A DNA stretch of 64,000 nt, from contig PDOP01000043.1 in assembly GCA_002749205.1 (NCBI GenBank), forward strand, positions 19,075 through 83,074, given 5' to 3'. The notes below the pieces were generated by a model. It saw nothing but the letters and a program-made list of their open reading frames with translations. It was not told where the DNA came from and did no database searches. Made by a program: the position numbers and the translations under genes. This DNA comes from Treponema sp. (GTDB lineage: Bacteria; Spirochaetota; Spirochaetia; Treponematales; Treponemataceae). This document shows positions 58,142-64,000 of the stretch, piece after piece (the first letter of the stretch is position 1; every line of letters starts with the position of its first letter).

Positions 58142-58162
58142 TGATCTAAAATAGGGGGCAAA

Positions 58163-59197
58163 ATGGGCTTTTTTAGTAAATTTTCAACTGATATTGGAAT
58201 TGATTTGGGAACGTGTAATACGCTTATATACGTTCATGGAAAAGGAATTGTGGTAAATGAGCCTTCGGTTGTTGCAGTGGAAAAAGGCACAAACAGGGTT
58301 GTGGCCGTTGGTGAAGATGCAAAACGAATGCTATGGAAAACACCCGGAAATATTATGGCGATACGCCCTTTAAAAGACGGTGTCATCGCAGACATGGAAA
58401 CAACCGAAAAAATGATTCGCTACTTTATATCCAAAATATTACCCAGACACAGGTTAATAAAACCTAGAATGGTTATAGGTATTCCCAGTTGTATAACAGA
58501 TGTTGAAAGACGAGCCGTAAATGACAGTGCATTAAAAGCCGGTGCAGGTGCTGTTGAAGTTATTGAAGAGTCAAAAGCGGCTGCAATAGGAGCGAATATT
58601 CCTATCCACGAGCCGGCAGGAAATATGATTTGCGATATAGGTGGAGGTACGACAGAAGTTTCTGTTATTTCACTCGGTGATATGGTTGTAACAAATGCTA
58701 TAAGAGTTGGTGGTGATGAGTTTGACCAAGCTATAGTTAAACATGTTCGCTCGGTTGATAATTTAATCATAGGTGAACAGATGGCTGAAAGAGTGAAGAT
58801 AAGTATAGGTAATGCGGCTCCTGAAAAGAATATTGAAAAGGTGGAAATAAAAGGAACAGATGCTATTACAGGTCTGCCTCGCAGATTAGAAATTGACTCG
58901 GTAGAAGTTCGTGAAGCTCTAAAAGAGCCTGTAAATCAAATTGTTGAAGAAATAAAAAGAACATTGGCACAAACACCACCTGAGCTGACTGCGGATATTG
59001 TTGAGCGCGGTATAGTTATGACAGGAGGGGGGGCTTTATTAAAAGGTTTACAAACACTTATTTCACAAGAAACTAGAGTTCCTGTAATATTAGCGGAAAA
59101 ACCTCTTGAATGTGTGGCTATAGGGGCAGGACAGTATTATGATGTAAACAAACGAATGAATATCAGTAGAAGTCTGTACGATAGTTTGAACAATTAG
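58163..59197 (+). CDS. mreB: Rod shape-determining protein MreB
   Basis: [59 protein letters not shown]. Confidence 0.97.
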   Translation: MGFFSKFSTDIGIDLGTCNTLIYVHGKGIVVNEPSVVAVEKGTNRVVAVGEDAKRMLWKTPGNIMAIRPLKDGVIADMETTEKMIRYFISKILPRHRLIKPRMVIGIPSCITDVERRAVNDSALKAGAGAVEVIEESKAAAIGANIPIHEPAGNMICDIGGGTTEVSVISLGDMVVTNAIRVGGDEFDQAIVKHVRSVDNLIIGEQMAERVKISIGNAAPEKNIEKVEIKGTDAITGLPRRLEIDSVEVREALKEPVNQIVEEIKRTLAQTPPELTADIVERGIVMTGGGALLKGLQTLISQETRVPVILAEKPLECVAIGAGQYYDVNKRMNISRSLYDSLNN

Positions 59198-59200
59198 TAT

Positions 59201-60061
59201 ATGAAAAAGCCGAGTTTAAAATTCAAACTTGATGTTTTCCTCTTAATTATATTTCTCTTGATTTCCTCAGGATTAATGTTTTTTTCCGGCGGTGGATTTT
59301 TTTTGAATTTTAAGAGAGTCGGGTTTTCGTTCATATCGGAAACCGAATCAGCTGTTTACTCTGCTTCGTCATTCATTGGTGAAACAATAGCATCAGTTAG
59401 AGAGCTTGCAGAAATAAAACAAAAATACAAAGAAGCTGTGCAGAAACTTGCTGATTATGAATTAATTCAGAGAAATAATGCAAATATGCTAAAAGAAAAT
59501 AAGCAGCTGAAATCATTGCTCGGATTTTCAAAGCAAATATCAATTAAAAACATACCTGCAGAAATTATTGGATTTGACCCAAATCATCTGTACTCGGGAA
59601 TACTGGTCAACAGAGGGATAAAACAGGGAGTTAGAAAAAATATGCCCGTAGTCGCTTTTCAAAATTCAGACATGGGTTTAGTAGGAAAAGTAGTTGAAGT
59701 CAGTCGTAACACATCACTAATAATTCCAATATATGACTACCAATGCTCTGTGGCCGGTAAGATTGAATTAAGCCGTCATAAAGGTATTGTTACAGGTGCA
59801 GGCAGAGACGACAAGCCACTGACAATGAAATACATAAAAAAGCGAGCCCAAAGTGAAATAAAAATTGGCGATAAGATTGTAACATCAGGATTTGATGACA
59901 GTTCTATTTTTCCAAAAAATATTTCAATCGGAACTATAGCAAAAATAATCATACGCAACTATGAAACATCTTTAGAGCTCAAAGTAGACCCTGTTATCGA
60001 TTTTTCTAAACTGGAGTATGTTTTTATACTGGATACTACCAATACAGGACAGACAGAATGA
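59201..60061 (+). CDS. mreC: Rod shape-determining protein MreC
   Basis: Position after mreB; coiled coil then AEIIGFDPNHLYSGILVNRGIKQGVRKNMPVV...GLVGKVVEVSRNTSLIIPIYD. Confidence 0.92.
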   Translation: MKKPSLKFKLDVFLLIIFLLISSGLMFFSGGGFFLNFKRVGFSFISETESAVYSASSFIGETIASVRELAEIKQKYKEAVQKLADYELIQRNNANMLKENKQLKSLLGFSKQISIKNIPAEIIGFDPNHLYSGILVNRGIKQGVRKNMPVVAFQNSDMGLVGKVVEVSRNTSLIIPIYDYQCSVAGKIELSRHKGIVTGAGRDDKPLTMKYIKKRAQSEIKIGDKIVTSGFDDSSIFPKNISIGTIAKIIIRNYETSLELKVDPVIDFSKLEYVFILDTTNTGQTE

Positions 60062-60555
60062 AAAAGGTTATTTTTTGGACATCACTTATTGCATTATTCT
60101 TTTGCTTATTTGAAACAGCTATATTGTCTCACATACAGATTTTTACTGCGTGGCCTGAATTTATACTGATATTAGTTATATACATTGCAATCCACAATGG
60201 CACGGCTATTGGTACAAGTTGCGGTTTTATATCGGGTCTATTGCTGGATTTAATGTCCCTTTCGCCTATTGGCTTGCATTCTTTTTTATTCACTTTAATT
60301 GGATATATTATAGGTATACTACACAGGAAATATAACTTAAATAAAATTATTATACCGGCTACCCTAACTTTAATATCAATTGGATTGAAGGTGTTAATCG
60401 TATTTGTACTCTCAATTTTTGGCAAAAATATAATTATATATGATATTTCAAAATGGCAATTTTGGATGCAAACAGGGGTAACAGTAATATTTGCACCTAT
60501 AGAATTCGCTATATTAAATTTATTTTTAACAGCCTTAAAAGCAGAGGAATTTTAA
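60058..60555 (+). CDS. mreD: Rod shape-determining protein MreD
   Basis: Five-TM small protein between mreC and mrdA; SGLLLDLMSLSPIGLHSF. Confidence 0.88.
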   Translation: MKKVIFWTSLIALFFCLFETAILSHIQIFTAWPEFILILVIYIAIHNGTAIGTSCGFISGLLLDLMSLSPIGLHSFLFTLIGYIIGILHRKYNLNKIIIPATLTLISIGLKVLIVFVLSIFGKNIIIYDISKWQFWMQTGVTVIFAPIEFAILNLFLTALKAEEF

Positions 60556-60557
60556 TT

Positions 60558-62423
60558 ATGTTTGATCCTAAAATTGATGCAAACAGGCGACTTAAAATTT
60601 TCAACAAAATATTAATTGTAATTATGTTGCTGTTTACAGCAAGATTGTTTTCCATACAAATTTTGCAAGGTGAACAATTTCAAAGTCAAACCGAAAACAA
60701 TTCTCAGCAGGTAAAAATTATTCCGGCACAAAGAGGCGAGATATTCGACAGGCATTATGATTTACCAATGGTATTTAATATAGATTCCTTCGCAGTAAAT
60801 ATTACCCCAGGTGAAATAGAAAAAAAAGAATTCCCAACAGTAATAGCAAGGCTCGCAAATATTTTACAAATACCTTTACATGATATTGAAAAAAAATTAC
60901 CTGCAAAAATACGAAAATCGTTTAGAATTATAGAAGTAAAATCAAGCGTACCATACGAAACAATAGTTAAAATAGCAGAAAATATTGACAGCCTGCCCGG
61001 TGTTTCTTGGCGCTCAAAACCCATCAGAAGCTATGTAGAAACAGGATCGTTTGCACATATTATAGGCTATGTCGGCGACATTACAAGTGACGAGCTAAAA
61101 AGCTACTACAATAAAGGATATACCTCTAATAGCATAATCGGAAAAATAGGAATAGAAAAACAATACGATGAAATACTAAAAGGAAAAACCGGTAAAGAGT
61201 TTAGAACTGTCGATGTAAAAGGAAAGCGCATAGATGATACCGTAAAAATTATACCGGCAGAACCGGGTAAAGACCTTATACTGACAATCGACAGAAATAT
61301 TCAAAAACTAGCAGAAAAAGCCTTGGGACCTAGAATAGGGGCAGCCGTTGTTTTAAAGCCCTCCAACGGAGAAGTCTTGGCACTTGTTTCATATCCCGCA
61401 TATAACCAAAATATTTTTGTGCAAGAAAAGCTATCCCAACAATATGTCAAGCTAATAAAAGATAAAACAAATCCTCTTCTAAACAGATCCATTGCCGCAA
61501 AATACCCGCCGGCATCTACATTTAAGGTTATAATGACTGCGGCAATATTAAACGAGAAGGCTTTCCCTGCTGAAAAAAAGGTGCATTGCCCCGGTGAAAT
61601 AACATACGGTAGAAGGACCTTTAGATGCCATATACGAAAGCCCGGACACGGGTACTTAAATCTTGAACAAGCCCTTGCAAAATCATGTGATATATACTTT
61701 TGGAATGTTTGCCGTGATTATCTTGGCATAGAAAAAATAATCGAATACGCGGAAATGTTCGGACTCGGACAATCTGCCCAAATTGATTTACCCACACAAT
61801 CAAAAGGTAGAGTTCCTAATCCTGTATGGAAAGAGCGTAAATTTCATGAAAAGTGGCTTGCAGGTGATACAATGAATATGTCAATTGGACAGGGATTTAC
61901 CGAAGTTTCACCGCTGCAAGTAGCGAATATGGTGGCAATGGTTGTAAACGATGGTATTATATATAAACCACATGTCTTAAAAGAAATCATTGACCCCGAC
62001 ACCGGCGAAATTATCGAAACAATTAAGCCGGAAGTACTTCACAAAGCCGATATACCGGCATCGGTATTCGCTAAAACCCGTCAAGCTATGTATGCGGTTA
62101 CTACACAAGGAGAGGCAAGATACCCTATGAACAATCCGTATATAAAACTTGCCGGAAAAACAGGAACCGCAGAAATTGGAAGAAATCAAGACAGATGGCA
62201 CTCATGGATGGTAGCCTACGGTCCTTATGGGGCAAAACCTGAAGATACAATCGTGGTCGCTGTAATCGTAGAAGCCGTAAACGAATGGGAATGGTGGGCA
62301 CCGTACTGTGCAAACATTATTTTACAGGGAGCGTTAAAAAACCAGACCTTTGATGAAGCAGTAACTGCATTGGGCTTTGACAACCTAAAACAAATAAGAA
62401 GAATTAGAGAGCAAAATGAATAG
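60558..62423 (+). CDS. mrdA: Penicillin-binding protein 2
   Basis: Start MFDPKIDANRRLKIF; RGEIFDRHYDLPM, PPASTFKVIM (SxxK), SCDIYFW (SxN), GKTGTAE (KTGT). Confidence 0.95.
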   Translation: MFDPKIDANRRLKIFNKILIVIMLLFTARLFSIQILQGEQFQSQTENNSQQVKIIPAQRGEIFDRHYDLPMVFNIDSFAVNITPGEIEKKEFPTVIARLANILQIPLHDIEKKLPAKIRKSFRIIEVKSSVPYETIVKIAENIDSLPGVSWRSKPIRSYVETGSFAHIIGYVGDITSDELKSYYNKGYTSNSIIGKIGIEKQYDEILKGKTGKEFRTVDVKGKRIDDTVKIIPAEPGKDLILTIDRNIQKLAEKALGPRIGAAVVLKPSNGEVLALVSYPAYNQNIFVQEKLSQQYVKLIKDKTNPLLNRSIAAKYPPASTFKVIMTAAILNEKAFPAEKKVHCPGEITYGRRTFRCHIRKPGHGYLNLEQALAKSCDIYFWNVCRDYLGIEKIIEYAEMFGLGQSAQIDLPTQSKGRVPNPVWKERKFHEKWLAGDTMNMSIGQGFTEVSPLQVANMVAMVVNDGIIYKPHVLKEIIDPDTGEIIETIKPEVLHKADIPASVFAKTRQAMYAVTTQGEARYPMNNPYIKLAGKTGTAEIGRNQDRWHSWMVAYGPYGAKPEDTIVVAVIVEAVNEWEWWAPYCANIILQGALKNQTFDEAVTALGFDNLKQIRRIREQNE

Positions 62424-63714
62424 AAACATAAACAACTTTGATTATATATTATTTTTAACAACATTACTCCTGAGTATTATTGGTATTATGTTTATATATT
62501 CATCAGGTATAAATTCGGAAGGAATTCTTACTTCAAATGAATACAAAAAACAAATTGTATGGGCATCTGTCGGTCTAATACTTTTGGTAATCGTTGCATT
62601 GTATGACTATCAAAAAATAAAAGACAGAACATTACTGATTTATATTGGCGGTATCGGACTGTTACTATACACGGTTTTTTTCGGAAAATATTCACACGGC
62701 GCAAGAAGTTGGATAGGAATAGGCGACTTAGGAATACAACCTTCTGAATTCGTAAAAATAGTTTATATACTATACATGGCCTTTTACTTAGATCGCTCCC
62801 AAAATGAAACTCCCTTCAAGCGATTTGTTAAAGCCGGAATTATTTCTTTAATACCGACACTGTTAATTTTAGCGCAACCTGATATGGGGACTGCAACAGT
62901 ATACATACCTATTTTTCTTGTTATGTCATTTCTCGCCGGCATTCCCGTAAAATACATTGCCTTTGTAATTTTAGCTTTACTGGGTACCCTACTTTGCATT
63001 TTATTTCCAATGTGGGAATCTTTAATTGCACACAGAACATCAATTATCTCAAAAATTTTTACCAACACAAGCTATAGTTTAATACTGTTTATAACTTTTT
63101 TCTCCGCAACAGCAGTTTCAATTCTTGGCTATTACCTGTTCAAAAAAAAATATTACTATTGGCTCTCATATACCATGTCGATAATTGCCACTTCAATAGG
63201 AGCAAGCATCGCCGGCTTAAAAGTCCTTAAAGAATATCAGATGATGCGACTGATTGTATTCTTAAACCCTGAAGTAGATGCACTCGGATCCGGTTGGAAC
63301 ATTACACAGTCAATTCTGGCAATCGGCTCCGGCGGACTAAAAGGTCGAGGCTTCTTGGGCGGAACCCAGAGCCACTATAAATTTTTACCCGAACAAAGCA
63401 CCGACTTCATATTCAGCATACTTTCAGAAGAATGGGGCTTTATAGGCGGCCTTGCTGTCTTCGGATTTTACGCCCTCATATTCTTTCGCATAATAGCAAT
63501 ATTAAAACACACCGAAGACATGTACGGCAAACTAATTTGTATAGGCATTCTAACAATGTTCTTTTTTCATTTTGTTGTAAATGTAGGTATGGTAATGGGA
63601 ATAATGCCGGTAATGGGTATCCCTCTTTTACTTCTATCCTACGGCGGCTCATCTTTATGGACATCAATGATAGCAATCGGAATCTTACTTGGAATAAAAT
63701 TACGACAAATTTAA
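62416..63714 (+). CDS. rodA: Rod shape-determining protein RodA (SEDS)
   Basis: GARSWIGIGDLGIQPSEFVKI, LAQPDMGTATVYIPIF, LPEQSTDFIFSILSEEWGFIGG, MPVMGIPLLLLSYGGSSLWTSM. Confidence 0.96.
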   Translation: MNRNINNFDYILFLTTLLLSIIGIMFIYSSGINSEGILTSNEYKKQIVWASVGLILLVIVALYDYQKIKDRTLLIYIGGIGLLLYTVFFGKYSHGARSWIGIGDLGIQPSEFVKIVYILYMAFYLDRSQNETPFKRFVKAGIISLIPTLLILAQPDMGTATVYIPIFLVMSFLAGIPVKYIAFVILALLGTLLCILFPMWESLIAHRTSIISKIFTNTSYSLILFITFFSATAVSILGYYLFKKKYYYWLSYTMSIIATSIGASIAGLKVLKEYQMMRLIVFLNPEVDALGSGWNITQSILAIGSGGLKGRGFLGGTQSHYKFLPEQSTDFIFSILSEEWGFIGGLAVFGFYALIFFRIIAILKHTEDMYGKLICIGILTMFFFHFVVNVGMVMGIMPVMGIPLLLLSYGGSSLWTSMIAIGILLGIKLRQI

Positions 63715-63715
63715 A

Positions 63716-63844
63716 GGGGGAGACTCCCCCTCGCTTGCAAAAAATTGCCATGTAAATTATTAAGCTAAAGTTTCCTCTTCCTAACCGTCAGAGAAAACCT
63801 AAAGCCTGAATTTAAACATGGCAATTGTTTTTCCGCTCCCCCCC
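63716..63844 (-). repeat. Intergenic structured repeat S4 copy 3
   Basis: Near-identical to S4 copy 2 in reverse orientation; begins 2 nt after the rodA stop. Confidence 0.85.
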
Positions 63845-63907
63845 ACACTGTAACACATCGTGCAACATAAACCTTATCGATGCACTAACCGGTTTTAAGG
63901 AGGGGTG

Positions 63908-64000
63908 CTTATTCAGAACACCGGAGAGAATGATAAAAATCACAAAAGTGATTTTTATCAAACAAATCGCTTAACCTGATTTTAACGACCGAAGTCTATC
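63908..64000 (-). repeat. Structured element S1 copy 11 (subtype B variant), truncated by window end
   Basis: agaacaccggag, hairpin GATAAAAATCAC aaaa GTGATTTTTATC, CGCTTAACCTGATTTTaaCGACCGAAGTCTATC shared with copy 10. Confidence 0.75.

Noticed and set aside
4851-64000. S1 elements as integron attC sites
   Set aside because: Outer CAACC/GGTTAAG resembles attC R-boxes, but copies are dispersed between housekeeping genes, not in a cassette array, no intI is in the window, and the internal P3 domain is not typical of attC. Not excluded.
1-64000. CRISPR arrays, prophage, transposase genes, tRNAs
   Set aside because: None could be supported; repeats seen are dispersed and structured, not regularly spaced.

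Overview
The window reads as about 64 kb of AT-rich spirochaete chromosome. The Treponema-like assignment is inferred from gene content only. It is mostly housekeeping: a GH13 alpha-amylase-family ORF running off the left edge, yggS, a sugar-type ABC importer with a DUF3798-like lipoprotein, opp transporter genes, rluA-type, photolyase, hslO, a LysM protein plus slt, hsp20, ileS, nth, secDF/yajC, rpsU, a GAF/SpoIIE-STAS-HATPase cassette, eda, mltG-dnaG-rpoD, rnpB, and mreBCD-mrdA-rodA. The most unusual content is intergenic. I find at least 11 copies (10 complete, 1 cut by the window end) of a ~150-250 nt structured element, here called S1. Its stems change sequence between copies but keep complementarity: an outer stem P1, a constant asymmetric internal loop, a P2 stem, and a P3 stem with a recurrent single mismatch. 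At least three more structured intergenic repeat families (S3, S4, S5) occur, some abutting S1. Other findings: 15 TTTG units at the start of a lipoprotein gene inserted antisense inside the opp cluster (probable phase variation); a consensus sigma-54 promoter with three upstream TTGACACA repeats before hsp20; a DnaK-substrate-binding-domain-like fold fused through a TM segment to LysM; and a recurring arrangement where a -10 box sits 6-7 nt before the ATG (candidate leaderless mRNAs). No tool was run; all alignments and pairings were read by eye.
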